Under the pieces are notes generated by a model, which saw nothing but the letters and a program-made list of their open reading frames with translations, was not told the DNA's origin and ran no database searches. Made by a program: the position numbers and the translations under genes. This document shows positions 1-9,232 of a DNA stretch of 64,000 bases, piece after piece; the first letter of the stretch is position 1; each line of letters starts with the position of its first letter. The DNA lies in assembly GCF_016775155.1 (NCBI RefSeq), contig NZ_JAEUGD010000042.1, forward strand, positions 434,001-498,000, given 5' to 3'. Source of the stretch: Fulvivirga marina (GTDB lineage: Bacteria > Bacteroidota > Bacteroidia > Cytophagales > Cyclobacteriaceae).

Positions 1-1
1 T

Positions 2-2962
2 TCCCTCGGGCCAGCTGCCCGGAGAGGGGCTCTGGATAAAGAAGGGGCAGAAGTCACCGGTGGTGTAGTCGTAGCCCGTTATGGTGCTAACCCGTTGCAG
101 GTGATAAAAAATGTAAAGGAGAAAATAGCTGAAGTAGAAAAGGGACTTCCGGTTAAAACTCTGGAGGATGGCAGCGTTACGAAAGTGACCATTGTTCCTT
201 TTTACGATCGTACGCAGCTCATTTATGAGACACTTGGTACCTTGGAGCAGGCTCTTTCACTAGAGATATTGATCACAATTCTGGTGATCATTGTTATGGT
301 TGTTAACCTGAGGGTGTCTATAGTTATCTCTTTTTTATTGCCATTGGCAGTGCTAATGGTATTTATAGCGATGCGGTATAGTGGTGTGGACGCAAACATA
401 GTGGCGCTTAGCGGTATTGCTATTGCCATAGGTACCATGGTTGATCTGGGGATAATACTGACGGAGAATGTTATTAAATACCTGGATGAAAATAAGAATA
501 AAAGCTTGTTGGAGACTGTTTATGACGCTTCTGCGGAAGTAAGTGGAGCTATTGTAACTGCTGTTTCAACTACTATTATCAGTTTTATACCTGTGTTTAC
601 CCTTGAGGCGGCTGAGGGCAAACTTTTCAGGCCATTGGCTTTTACCAAAACATTTGCATTGGTAGCAGCAGTTGTTATTGCATTGTTTATTCTTCCAGCT
701 CTTTCTCATTGGCTTTTTGGAATGAAAATCGAAAGAAAGCAAGTGAGAAAGTGGGTTAATACTCTACTTATTCCTGCTGGAGTGTTGATCTTTTTCGCAT
801 TTTCCTATTGGGCCGGAATAGTGATACTTCTGTTTGGAGTTGTAGGGGTGATTAAAGGTTTTACCAGCTATAATAATTGGTTTGTTCGCCATAGTGAAGT
901 GCTCGTTTCAGTGCTGGCAGTGGTTTGGCTTTTAGCAATATACTGGCTTCCATTAGGGGCCGACAAAAGCTTGTTGCTTAATATCATATTCGTGGTGCTT
1001 ATAGGAGCAGTTGTTTTAGGGGGTTCTTTATTGATGATCAGGTATTATGCATACATTTTGACATGGTGCCTCACTAATAAATTCAAATTCATAGTTGTAC
1101 CTGTGTTTGTTGTGCTTTTTGGTATCACCGTTTGGCTGGGTTTTAACAAGGTTTTTGGTTTTGTGGCAGATGGGTTAGATACAATTAACATTAATATTCG
1201 TGTTACCCGGGTATGGTCAGCTCTTGCCCAAGGTTTTCCGGGAATAGGAGAGGAGTTTATGCCTTCCCTGAATGAGGGGTCTTTTCTTTTGATGCCTACT
1301 TCAATGCCTCATGCTGGAATAGAGGAGAGCGTTAAAACTTTAAAGTCATTAGACATGAGGGTAGCTTCTATTCCTGAGGTAGACATGGTAGTTGGTAAAC
1401 TTGGTCGTGTGGAAAGTGCACTTGACCCGGCTCCTATATCCATGTATGAGAATGTTATTAACTACAAACCGGAATATGTGGTGGATGAGCAGGGCAGAAA
1501 AGTGAGGTTTAAGACTGATGATGAAGGTAGGTTTTTGCTGAAATCAGGGGATTCACTTTCCAGAAATGAGTTTATCGCTTTGCGATTGTCTCCGGAAAAA
1601 CTAGTAAAAGATAAAAATGGTAGCTACTTCCGGAACTGGAGGGATGAAATAAAAAGTGCTGATGATATATGGAATGAAATCATAAAAGTTACAGACTTGC
1701 CCGGTATCACGTCGGCACCTAAACTTCAACCTATCGAAACGAGGTTGGTGATGTTGCAAACAGGTATGAGAGCCCCTATGGGAATTAAAGTAGCCGGACC
1801 TGACTTAAAAACCCTTGAATCATTCGGTTTTGCCCTTGAGGAAATTTTAAAGACAGTACCGTCGGTGAAAAGGGAGGCCGTTTTTGCAGATAGAGTAGTA
1901 GGGAAGCCTTATATTCAGATAGATATAGACAGAGATGCCATTTCACGCTATGGGCTGAGTATAGAACAGGTACAAATGGCTATTGAAACAGGAATTGGAG
2001 GAATGACCTTAAGTACTACTGTGGAAGGCAGGGAGCGCTTTCCGATAAGGGTAAGATATCCACGCGAGTTGCGTGATGATCCGCGTGAATTGGAGCAAAT
2101 GCTTATCATGACTCCATCCGGAGCGCAAATACCCTTGGGGCAATTAGCTACTATTGAATTTCTGCGAGGTCCCCAAATGATCAGGAGTGAAGAAACGTTT
2201 TTGACAAGCTATGTACTATTTGATAAAAATACAGGTTTTGCTGAAGTGGATGTAGTGAATGATGCTCAAAGAGCTATTCATGAAAGAATTCAGTCTGGTG
2301 AACTGAAGGTGCCTGTTGGGGTAACCTACAGATTCTCGGGTACCTATGAGAATCAGTTGAGGGCCGAGAAGCGATTGAGTATCATTGTGCCGCTGGTTTT
2401 AGTAATTATTTTTCTGATCATGTATTTCCAATTCCGATCGATTACCACATCGCTGCTGGTATTTACAGGGATTGCCGTTGCATTTGGAGGAGCGTTTATC
2501 ATGATTTGGCTATATGGGCAGGAGTGGTTTGCTGACTTTTCATTTTTCAATATTCCTGTCCGTGATCTATTCCAGATGAAAACCATCAATCTAAGTGTAG
2601 CAGTATGGGTTGGCTTTATTGCTCTATTCGGCATTGCTACTGATGATGGTGTGCTCATGGCCACTTATCTGGATCAGAAATTTGCAGGTCAGACATTTAT
2701 ATCAAAAGAAGCTATTAGACAGGCAGTAGTAGAGGCAGGTATGCGCAGGGTTAGGCCTGCTATGATGACTACGGCTACTACTTTGATTGCACTTATTCCG
2801 ATTCTTACTTCTACAGGCAAAGGTTCAGACATTATGGTGCCCATGGCTATTCCAATTTTTGGAGGAATGGCCGTAGCAGTGATTACAATTTTTGTGGTGC
2901 CCGTTTTATACGGATGGCACAAGGAAAATAAGTTTAAAAAGATACAGCACAATGAAGAATAA
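2..2962 (+). CDS. CzcA/CusA-type heavy-metal RND efflux permease, 5' end missing
   Basis: Inner-membrane pump of a tripartite metal efflux system that uses the proton gradient to expel heavy-metal cations, probably Cu(I)/Ag(I) or a divalent metal. The frame is open to the left edge, and the codons from position 2 read RRGALDKEGAEVTGG, a conserved periplasmic stretch of the family, so the gene starts outside the window. The fourth membrane helix carries GIAIAIGTMVDLG followed by TENV, with the acidic residues used for proton relay. EEFMPSLNEGSF is the family's periplasmic signature. About 110 extra hydrophobic residues lie between the two halves (about positions 740-1180), as in the long Bacteroidota form. 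The stop overlaps the next gene by 11 bp. Family assignment is firm; the metal is inferred from the neighbouring adaptor. Confidence 0.95.
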   Translation, partial: SLGPAARRGALDKEGAEVTGGVVVARYGANPLQVIKNVKEKIAEVEKGLPVKTLEDGSVTKVTIVPFYDRTQLIYETLGTLEQALSLEILITILVIIVMVVNLRVSIVISFLLPLAVLMVFIAMRYSGVDANIVALSGIAIAIGTMVDLGIILTENVIKYLDENKNKSLLETVYDASAEVSGAIVTAVSTTIISFIPVFTLEAAEGKLFRPLAFTKTFALVAAVVIALFILPALSHWLFGMKIERKQVRKWVNTLLIPAGVLIFFAFSYWAGIVILLFGVVGVIKGFTSYNNWFVRHSEVLVSVLAVVWLLAIYWLPLGADKSLLLNIIFVVLIGAVVLGGSLLMIRYYAYILTWCLTNKFKFIVVPVFVVLFGITVWLGFNKVFGFVADGLDTININIRVTRVWSALAQGFPGIGEEFMPSLNEGSFLLMPTSMPHAGIEESVKTLKSLDMRVASIPEVDMVVGKLGRVESALDPAPISMYENVINYKPEYVVDEQGRKVRFKTDDEGRFLLKSGDSLSRNEFIALRLSPEKLVKDKNGSYFRNWRDEIKSADDIWNEIIKVTDLPGITSAPKLQPIETRLVMLQTGMRAPMGIKVAGPDLKTLESFGFALEEILKTVPSVKREAVFADRVVGKPYIQIDIDRDAISRYGLSIEQVQMAIETGIGGMTLSTTVEGRERFPIRVRYPRELRDDPRELEQMLIMTPSGAQIPLGQLATIEFLRGPQMIRSEETFLTSYVLFDKNTGFAEVDVVNDAQRAIHERIQSGELKVPVGVTYRFSGTYENQLRAEKRLSIIVPLVLVIIFLIMYFQFRSITTSLLVFTGIAVAFGGAFIMIWLYGQEWFADFSFFNIPVRDLFQMKTINLSVAVWVGFIALFGIATDDGVLMATYLDQKFAGQTFISKEAIRQAVVEAGMRRVRPAMMTTATTLIALIPILTSTGKGSDIMVPMAIPIFGGMAVAVITIFVVPVLYGWHKENKFKKIQHNEE

Positions 2963-3662
2963 TATTAAATGTTTCATACTGGTAGCAGGGATGTTGGCGA
3001 CAAGCTGTGCAAATGACCAAAAAGGTGGTTATGAAGTGAAATATGCAGGGAAATTGAGGGAAATTATGCATAAGAACGATATCTCTGGCAAGATAGCCAT
3101 AGATTCACTTTTGGAACGTCCCGGCTTATTTGCCGTAGGTGCACTAGATTCTTTAAGTGGAGAGATACTTGTAGAAGAGGGTACGCTTTATATAAGCAGA
3201 GTGGAGGGAGAAGAAGTGAGTCTATCTAAAGCCAAAAATGCTCAGGCCACGCTATTGGTTTATGCTCATGTCAACGACTGGAAGCGGGTGCAATTGCCAG
3301 ACAGTTTAAATTCTATGGAGGAGCTGGAAGGATTTTTAGCTCATTTAGCAAATACCCAAAGAGTGAGTAAACCAATGCTGTTTCGTTTATCAGGTATGCC
3401 CACTAATATACGTTATCATATTATTCGTCCTTTAGGGGCAAATGCTACTCATAGGGAAAGAAAAGCTGCTGGTTTTTCAGGAGTCTTGACCGGAGAGCAG
3501 GTGTCAATTATAGGCTTTTATTCAGACCAACACCAGGGGGTTTTTACACATCGAGACTCCAATGTTCATATGCATGTAAGAAATGATAATGAGAGTATTG
3601 CAGGGCATGTTGATGATATACAGCTAGGAAGTAATGTTCAACTATATATTCCGGTAGAGTAG
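2952..3662 (+). CDS. acetolactate decarboxylase-like lipoprotein
   Basis: A 236-residue protein resembling alpha-acetolactate decarboxylase (BudA/AlsD), the metalloenzyme that makes acetoin. Seen directly: GLFAVGALDSLSGEI near the N terminus, like the family's opening strand, and near the C terminus HMHV then AGHVDD, giving His206, His208 and His219. As recalled, the AlsD zinc ligands have the same 2- and 11-residue spacing. The start at 2952 gives a lipoprotein signal ending LATSC with Cys19 as the lipidation site; an earlier in-frame start would bury this signal inside the pump gene. The classical enzyme is cytosolic, so envelope anchoring is odd. It overlaps the pump gene by 11 bp and sits 1 bp before the channel gene. 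Whether it decarboxylates acetolactate or just binds metal is unknown. Confidence 0.75.
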   Translation: MKNNIKCFILVAGMLATSCANDQKGGYEVKYAGKLREIMHKNDISGKIAIDSLLERPGLFAVGALDSLSGEILVEEGTLYISRVEGEEVSLSKAKNAQATLLVYAHVNDWKRVQLPDSLNSMEELEGFLAHLANTQRVSKPMLFRLSGMPTNIRYHIIRPLGANATHRERKAAGFSGVLTGEQVSIIGFYSDQHQGVFTHRDSNVHMHVRNDNESIAGHVDDIQLGSNVQLYIPVE

Positions 3663-3663
3663 C

Positions 3664-4926
3664 ATGAGGAATTATTTGATACATATTGCTTTCATATGCG
3701 TGACAATTCCAGCATTAGCGCAAGATCCACTGGAGGGTTATTTGAATGTTGCCGTGGAGAACAATCCTGGCTTAAAGGCTCGATATGCAGAGTTTGAAGC
3801 GGAGTTGGAAAAGATTCCGCAGGTTAAAAGCTTGCAGGAGCCCTCTTTATCTTTTGGGTATTTCATTAGTCCTGTAGAAACCAGGGTAGGACCGCAGCGA
3901 GCAAAGCTTTCCCTTAGCCAGATGTTTCCATGGTTTGGTACGCTGAGAGAGCGGGGTAATGTGGCTGCTTTGCAGGCAGAAGCAAGTTATATCCAGTTTA
4001 TAGATGCGAGAGAGAAGCTGTTTGAGCAAGTGAGAACTCAATATTATCAGCTTTGGGAAACCCACAAACTCATTGCATTGGAAAAGGAAAACCTGGAGAT
4101 ACTTAAAACTTATGAAAAAATGGCACAAACCCGATTTGGTACCAGCGAAGGCCGTCTTTCCAGTGTTTTCAGAGTTCAGTTGGAGCAAAAGCAGGTGACC
4201 ACCAGTTTAGAGATACTAAAAAGCAGGATAGCTCCATTGGAGAGTGTATTCTTGCGTCTTATAGGGAATGAGCCATATGGAAAGGGAGTAGAGGTTTCTG
4301 ATTCAATATCGCTACCGGTAGGTATGCCAATAGTTAGGAGGGATAGCCTGATGAACCATCCAAATATTAAATTTTATGAGCTTCAGAAAGCTTCAGCTAT
4401 TAAAAGCAAGCGAGTGGCAGAGAAAAGTGCGTATCCGTCCATTGGAGCTGGGATTGATTATGTAGTGGTAGGAAAAAGAACGGATATGTCTGTGACCGAT
4501 GATGGGAAGGATGTTTTGATGCCTATGGCAACTATAAGTATCCCCCTCCGGAGGAAAAAGTATAAAGCAGCAGTCAAGGAAGCAGAATTTAAGGAAGAGC
4601 AGTTTCAGTTTGAGAAGGAAAATGTGAGAAACTCTTTGACTTCACAATGGGATCTAGCTATGTATGAAGTGCAATCGGCTATGAGTGAAATGAAACTTTA
4701 TAAAGAGCAGCTTGAAATTGCAGAACGTACTTTGGAACTGACATTGTCAGATTATACCAATGACTTGGAAGATTTTGAGCAAATACTGGAAGAGCAGCAA
4801 AGACTTATTCAGTTTGAAAGAAGCTACTACAAAGCATATAAGGAGTGCTTGATAAAATACGCAGAAATTGAATATCTGACCTATCAAGTAGCAGGAAGTG
4901 GTCATTATTTAAAAACCATAGAGTAG
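3664..4926 (+). CDS. TolC-family outer-membrane efflux channel (CusC/CzcC-like)
   Basis: A 420-residue outer-membrane factor of the metal efflux complex, forming the exit duct through the outer membrane. It has a signal peptide ending in ALAQ, two long heptad-rich helical stretches (about residues 90-190 and 300-410) typical of the OEP fold, and the opening phrase AVENNPGLKARYAEFEAELE. YAEIEYLTYQVAG near the C terminus is common in metal-type members. It begins 1 bp after the preceding stop, so translation is probably coupled. About 70 bp separate it from the aldolase gene. Assignment to a metal rather than a drug system rests on the adjoining CzcA-type pump and metal-binding adaptor. Confidence 0.9.
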   Translation: MRNYLIHIAFICVTIPALAQDPLEGYLNVAVENNPGLKARYAEFEAELEKIPQVKSLQEPSLSFGYFISPVETRVGPQRAKLSLSQMFPWFGTLRERGNVAALQAEASYIQFIDAREKLFEQVRTQYYQLWETHKLIALEKENLEILKTYEKMAQTRFGTSEGRLSSVFRVQLEQKQVTTSLEILKSRIAPLESVFLRLIGNEPYGKGVEVSDSISLPVGMPIVRRDSLMNHPNIKFYELQKASAIKSKRVAEKSAYPSIGAGIDYVVVGKRTDMSVTDDGKDVLMPMATISIPLRRKKYKAAVKEAEFKEEQFQFEKENVRNSLTSQWDLAMYEVQSAMSEMKLYKEQLEIAERTLELTLSDYTNDLEDFEQILEEQQRLIQFERSYYKAYKECLIKYAEIEYLTYQVAGSGHYLKTIE

Positions 4927-4957
4927 TCTAAAACAATTTGGGCATGACACTGATTTA

Positions 4958-4988
4958 AATGTTAAATTATTAAAGGAATTTAAACATT
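4958..4988 (+). repeat. AT-rich inverted repeat before the aldolase gene
   Basis: The arms aatgttaaatt (4958-4968) and aatttaaacatt (4977-4988) are nearly complementary around an 8-base loop and end 8 bases before the aldolase start codon. This could be a leader hairpin or an operator that sets aldolase expression apart from the rest of the operon. A/T richness makes chance pairing quite possible. Confidence 0.35.
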
Positions 4989-4996
4989 AAAGAATT

Positions 4997-6070
4997 ATGA
5001 TGACAGCTAACCAAACCATCGACAAAATCGCCTCATTACTTGGTGATGATGCATCAAAACTACTTGACCATACTAGCAAAACGGTAGACAAGGATTCTTT
5101 GTACACTCCAGGTCCTGGGCGGATCGACGATATTTTTGCAATGAGTAATCGTTCTCCACAGGTGATGAGAAGCCTTGCTGCTCTTTACGGTCATGGCCGT
5201 TTGGCAAATACTGGTTATTTATCCATTCTTCCTGTTGATCAGGGCATAGAACATTCGGCGGGCAGCGCTTTTGCGCCGAACCCTATTTATTTTGACCCTG
5301 AAAATATTGTTAAACTGGCTATTCAAGCTGGATGTAATGCAGTGGCAAGCACTTTTGGTGGTCTTGCTCTGATGTCTCGAAAATATGCGCATAAAATCCC
5401 TTTCTTGGTGAAGATCAATCATAATGAACTACTCACTTACCCCAATAAGTATGATCAGATCATGTTTGGGTCAGTACATCAGGCTTGGGAGTTGGGGGCA
5501 GTAGCTGTTGGGGCTACTATATATTTTGGCTCGGAGGAGTCGAACAGACAGATAGTGGAGGTAGCTCAGGCCTTTGAAGAGGCACATGACTTGGGTATGG
5601 CGACTGTGCTATGGTGCTATACCAGAAATGAAAATTTTAAACAGAATGGTACTGATTATCATGCATCAGCAGATCTTACCGGTCAGGCGAACCACCTGGG
5701 GGTGACTATCCAGGCAGATGTGATCAAACAGAAACTTCCAACCAGTAATGGCGGGTATAAAAATATAAAATTTGGTAAGTCGCACCCTGACATGTATGAC
5801 AAGCTAACCAGTGAGCATCCTATTGACCTTTGCAGGTATCAGGTGCTTAATTGCTATGCAGGAAGGGTAGCTCTTATTAATTCCGGAGGTGAGTCAAAGG
5901 GAGCTTCTGATATGCAGGAGGCAGTAAGAACAGCAGTAATTAACAAAAGAGCCGGTGGTAGTGGACTGATACTGGGAAGAAAGGCATTTCAGCGTCCATT
6001 CAAAGATGGAGTCGAGCTTTTAAATACAGTTCAGGATGTGTACCTCAATGAGGATATAAATCTGGCTTGA
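4997..6070 (+). CDS. fbaB: class I fructose-bisphosphate aldolase (FbaB/DhnA type)
   Basis: A 357-residue aldolase of the DeoC/FbaB/LacD class that cleaves fructose 1,6-bisphosphate to dihydroxyacetone phosphate and glyceraldehyde 3-phosphate through a Schiff-base lysine, without a metal cofactor. Evidence is [11 protein letters not shown] near residue 75, the [11 protein letters not shown] strand, and the C-terminal phosphate-binding segment [14 protein letters not shown]. No signal peptide, so cytosolic. Two ATGs stand in tandem at 4997 and 5000; the first is used here. It lies between the TolC-type channel and the adaptor of the efflux system, 18 bp before the latter, so it probably shares their transcript. 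That is an unusual place for a glycolytic enzyme and may reflect a need for a metal-independent aldolase during metal stress (inference). Confidence 0.9.
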   Translation: MMTANQTIDKIASLLGDDASKLLDHTSKTVDKDSLYTPGPGRIDDIFAMSNRSPQVMRSLAALYGHGRLANTGYLSILPVDQGIEHSAGSAFAPNPIYFDPENIVKLAIQAGCNAVASTFGGLALMSRKYAHKIPFLVKINHNELLTYPNKYDQIMFGSVHQAWELGAVAVGATIYFGSEESNRQIVEVAQAFEEAHDLGMATVLWCYTRNENFKQNGTDYHASADLTGQANHLGVTIQADVIKQKLPTSNGGYKNIKFGKSHPDMYDKLTSEHPIDLCRYQVLNCYAGRVALINSGGESKGASDMQEAVRTAVINKRAGGSGLILGRKAFQRPFKDGVELLNTVQDVYLNEDINLA

Positions 6071-6087
6071 TAATATGAAAAACTAAA

Positions 6088-7842
6088 ATGAAAAAGATTC
6101 TAGAGAATAAGTGGGTGACAGCCTCATTAGCTTTGGCTATGGGGCTGTTTCTGGGGTATGTTTTTTGGCACAATGGTAGTGAAGGAGGCCGTGTTGAACA
6201 CGGTATAGCTGACCATGCTGACGAAACCATTTGGACATGCTCCATGCACCCCCAGATCAGACAGCATGAGCCTGGGAAATGCCCAATTTGTGGTATGGAC
6301 CTGATTCCATTACAATCTGGCGGGGATAATATTAACCCGATGGCTGTTTCTATGACCAGCACGGCGGTAAAGTTAGCCGGAATCCAAACCATAATGGTTG
6401 GAGGTGGTGAAGGTATTGTTGAAAAATCCTTACAATTAAATGGTACTGTAGTACCCGATGAACGGTTGGTGAAAACGCTTACTGCTCATGTTGCAGGAAG
6501 GATTGAGCAGCTTTTTGTAAATACCACCGGTGAGTTTGTGAAGCGGGGACAGAGGCTGGCCAGCATTTATTCTCCTGAACTTATTGCAGCCCAAAGAGAG
6601 TTACTGCAGACAGCGGATATTAAAGAGTCGCAACCAGCGCTTTATAAGGCCGCTTTTGAGAAGCTTAAAGCTTTTAAACTTTCTGAAAGTCAAATCAAAA
6701 ATATAGTAGAATCTGGAGAGATTAGACAAACAGTAGATATTCTGGCAGACCAGTCAGGTGTGGTCTTCGAAAAGAAAGTAAATGTGGGTGATCACCTGAA
6801 AACAGGGGAGGCATTATACATTATTGCAGATCTCTCCAAGGTATGGGTTGAGTTTGATGCCTATGAGAGTGACCTTCCATGGATAGCTGTTGGAGATAAG
6901 GTAGCTTTTATTGTTGCCTCCTTACCAGGGCAAAAATTCGAAGGGAAAGTAGCTTTTATCGAGCCTATGGTTAACCGGCAAAGTCGTGTTGCACAGATTC
7001 GTGTGGAGATACCCAATCCGGATCAGAAGTTAAAACCGGAAATGTTTGCTACAGGTACCATTGTTGCTAAAGTGTCTGCTGAGGGTGGGCAGATCACACT
7101 GCCCAAGTCCGCCGTTATGTGGACCGGCGAGCGGTCGGTAGTTTATGTAAGGGAGAAAGACCGTGAAGCGCCTTCTTTTATGATTAGGGAGGTGGTACTT
7201 GGCCCCTCCTTGGGTAGTTCTTACCTAATTGAAGCTGGGTTAAATTCTGGGGACGATGTAGTGGTCAATGGCACTTTTACCGTTGATGCAGCAGCGCAGT
7301 TAGCAGGAAAACCCAGTATGATGAACCCTCAAGATGGGGTAGACGTGACGAGGCATGGTCATAAAGCTACTGAGAAACCTAAGCAGGTTCATGTATCAGA
7401 TCAGTCCAAAAAACATATAGAAGGACTGATCACGAAATATTATAAACTTAAAGATGCTCTGGTCGCTTCGGATAAAGAAGAGGCTATAGCCTCAGCGGGT
7501 GCTTTTAAAAAACAATTAGGTCAGGTACCGATGGGAGCTTTTAAAGGCAAAGCACATGACAGTTGGATGAATTTAGAGAAACTTATGAAAAATGCTGTAG
7601 ATAGCATACTTTCAGCTGGTAATATTGATCAGGCCCGTAAGTCGTTCATTTCCCTGTCGGAAGTTATGGTGGATGCGGCTCATACTTTCGGACCTTTTGA
7701 TGAGGCTGTTTATGTGCAACATTGCCCAATGGCTAATAATGACCTTGGGGCGGATTGGTTGAGTGAAGTAAATGAGGTAAGAAATCCATACTATGGTGAT
7801 ATGATGCTTACGTGTGGAGAGGTGACTGAAACGATTGAATAA
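6088..7842 (+). CDS. CusB-type RND periplasmic adaptor with N-terminal metal-binding and C-terminal DUF3347 domains
   Basis: A 584-residue membrane-fusion protein linking the RND pump to the TolC channel. It has an N-terminal membrane anchor (about residues 12-30). Next is a heavy-metal-binding motif TWTCSMHPQI plus GKCPICGMDLIP (about 48-76), in which Cys, His and Met residues can bind Cu(I)/Ag(I). The barrel-sandwich and beta-barrel region follows (about 105-390). The C-terminal DUF3347 domain (about 430-580) contains QHCPMA, NPYYGD and MMLTCG. The metal-binding end and the DUF3347 tail are typical of Bacteroidota copper systems. It starts 18 bp after the aldolase stop. The same C-terminal domain recurs as the separate next gene. 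Specificity for copper is the best inference but is not proven. Confidence 0.93.
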   Translation: MKKILENKWVTASLALAMGLFLGYVFWHNGSEGGRVEHGIADHADETIWTCSMHPQIRQHEPGKCPICGMDLIPLQSGGDNINPMAVSMTSTAVKLAGIQTIMVGGGEGIVEKSLQLNGTVVPDERLVKTLTAHVAGRIEQLFVNTTGEFVKRGQRLASIYSPELIAAQRELLQTADIKESQPALYKAAFEKLKAFKLSESQIKNIVESGEIRQTVDILADQSGVVFEKKVNVGDHLKTGEALYIIADLSKVWVEFDAYESDLPWIAVGDKVAFIVASLPGQKFEGKVAFIEPMVNRQSRVAQIRVEIPNPDQKLKPEMFATGTIVAKVSAEGGQITLPKSAVMWTGERSVVYVREKDREAPSFMIREVVLGPSLGSSYLIEAGLNSGDDVVVNGTFTVDAAAQLAGKPSMMNPQDGVDVTRHGHKATEKPKQVHVSDQSKKHIEGLITKYYKLKDALVASDKEEAIASAGAFKKQLGQVPMGAFKGKAHDSWMNLEKLMKNAVDSILSAGNIDQARKSFISLSEVMVDAAHTFGPFDEAVYVQHCPMANNDLGADWLSEVNEVRNPYYGDMMLTCGEVTETIE

Positions 7843-7871
7843 TTTTAAACCCAAAACATATATAACAAACG

Positions 7872-8489
7872 ATGAAAACTCGAATTTTTAATTTTTTAAT
7901 TGTGGCTCTATTAATGTCTTTTGTAATGGCGTGTGGCAATAAGTCATCTGAATCTGAAGTGACAGAGGGGGAAGTTGCTCACGATCATGAAATGGAAGGG
8001 GAGAGCCATGATCATGAGGGAGGTGCTAAAAGTGAAGAAGTTGCTGATGTTATTATTACGGTCGAAGATTTTATGCATCTTTCAGAGAAGGTGGCCAAGA
8101 GTATTACGGAATCTTATTTGCAGCTTAAAGATGCACTGGTAGAAAGTGATGCTGATAAATCTAAAGAGGCTGCATCAAGTATATTAGCAGCTCTTGAAGG
8201 TACTGAAACCACCACTGCAGTGAAAGGCCTTAAGGAAGATGCTCAACATATAGTAGATACTGATGAATTGGAGCATATCAGAGAGCATTTTGATATGATG
8301 TCGCAAAATGTTTATGTTTTAGCAAAAGCTAAGAAAACGGGCGTTACTTTGTATAAGCAATTCTGCCCTATGGCATTTGATAATTCTGGAGCTTTCTGGT
8401 TGAGTTCAAGTGAGGAAATCAAAAACCCGTATTTTGGAGATAAGATGTTGAAGTGTGGAAAGGTTCAGGAGACAATAGCTGCAAACTAA
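7872..8489 (+). CDS. DUF3347 lipoprotein, probable periplasmic metal relay
   Basis: A 205-residue lipoprotein (lipobox ending VMAC) with a His/Asp/Glu-rich linker holding two HDHE-type clusters, then one DUF3347 domain. The domain parallels the adaptor's C terminus: LQLKDALVESD here against YKLKDALVASD there, CPMAFDNSGAFWLS against CPMANNDLGADWLS, and NPYFGDKMLKCG against NPYYGDMMLTCG. The conserved Cys, Met and His suggest binding of soft metals. It is the last gene of the efflux operon, 29 bp after the adaptor, and is followed by a terminator. It probably arose by duplication of the adaptor domain and hands metal to the pump, or buffers it in the envelope (inference). Confidence 0.85.
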   Translation: MKTRIFNFLIVALLMSFVMACGNKSSESEVTEGEVAHDHEMEGESHDHEGGAKSEEVADVIITVEDFMHLSEKVAKSITESYLQLKDALVESDADKSKEAASSILAALEGTETTTAVKGLKEDAQHIVDTDELEHIREHFDMMSQNVYVLAKAKKTGVTLYKQFCPMAFDNSGAFWLSSSEEIKNPYFGDKMLKCGKVQETIAAN

Positions 8490-8541
8490 GAGTTTAATTA
8501 ATAAGTAGTTTCTTTCCTTAAACCCAAATTAAATTGAAAAG

Positions 8542-8568
8542 GCCATTTCGCATGAGAAATGGCTTTTT
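8542..8568 (+). terminator. rho-independent terminator of the metal efflux operon
   Basis: A perfect 8-bp stem, gccatttc at 8542-8549 with gaaatggc at 8556-8563, closes a 6-base loop and is followed by five T. It lies about 50 bases after the last operon gene. Confidence 0.85.
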
Positions 8569-8644
8569 CAATAGGTTTGTCCTATCCTTAAATAAGTTGC
8601 ATAAAGTTAGTTCATTTAAGGATGGAGCAGTTAAAATGAAGTTT

Positions 8645-9232
8645 CTACTCTTTTAATACCATATCTATGCACATTACAGCTGCCATGATCAGTATTCTTA
8701 TCGGGTTGTCACCGGGGATCTTTTCATCAATTTTAAGGACATAATTGTCCGCACTAGTAAACAGTTCCTTGCCAAGTCCAGCCCATTTTTTGCTTACATG
8801 AGCCATTTCAATATCATCTTTTACAAATTTGAAATCCCAACTGGTCCACTTGCCCTTGAGCGTGCATAGATGGTTCTCTTTAGCATCTAGTACTTTAAAT
8901 TTACCGCCAATTGAGAAAAACTGTTGTTTAAACTTTCCTATGAGTTTCTCATTCTCATCAAATACTTCAACAGTGGAGACAAAGAAGGAGACTCCACGCT
9001 TTACAGTAAGAACTTTATCACCTGTGGGAGTTTTGATTTCTACGTGAAATGGAGTCATTCTCTTATAATCCGTAAATCGTAGCAATTTTGTGAAAAATCC
9101 TAATTTTTCTTCTCTGCAATTCATTATAATCTGCTGAGTGTCCGGGTCGTATATATCATAATTGTTGGCTGCTTTAAACATACCAACGTGTTCTTTTACT
9201 AGGAATAAGTTTTGACTTAGGGTAGTGTTCAT
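8645..9232 (-). CDS. LURP-one/scramblase-related protein
   Basis: A 195-residue protein with the tubby-like beta-strand layout of the LURP-one-related and phospholipid scramblase-related group. Features seen are the opening LVKEHVGMFKAANNYDIYD, a central FFVSTVEVFDENEKLIGKFKQQ strand pair, GKFKVLDAKEN, and a hydrophobic C-terminal helix (IRILIMAAVMCIDMVL) that could insert in the membrane. No signal peptide is seen. Bacterial members are poorly characterised; a role in lipid binding or membrane homeostasis is only inferred from the fold. It reads in the same direction as the upstream SiaC-like gene but is separated by 171 bp, so it may be a separate unit. Confidence 0.7.
   Translation of the reverse strand: MNTTLSQNLFLVKEHVGMFKAANNYDIYDPDTQQIIMNCREEKLGFFTKLLRFTDYKRMTPFHVEIKTPTGDKVLTVKRGVSFFVSTVEVFDENEKLIGKFKQQFFSIGGKFKVLDAKENHLCTLKGKWTSWDFKFVKDDIEMAHVSKKWAGLGKELFTSADNYVLKIDEKIPGDNPIRILIMAAVMCIDMVLKE

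Noticed and set aside
223-438. A minus-strand frame inside the RND pump gene
   Set aside because: It mirrors a membrane helix region; no independent signal.
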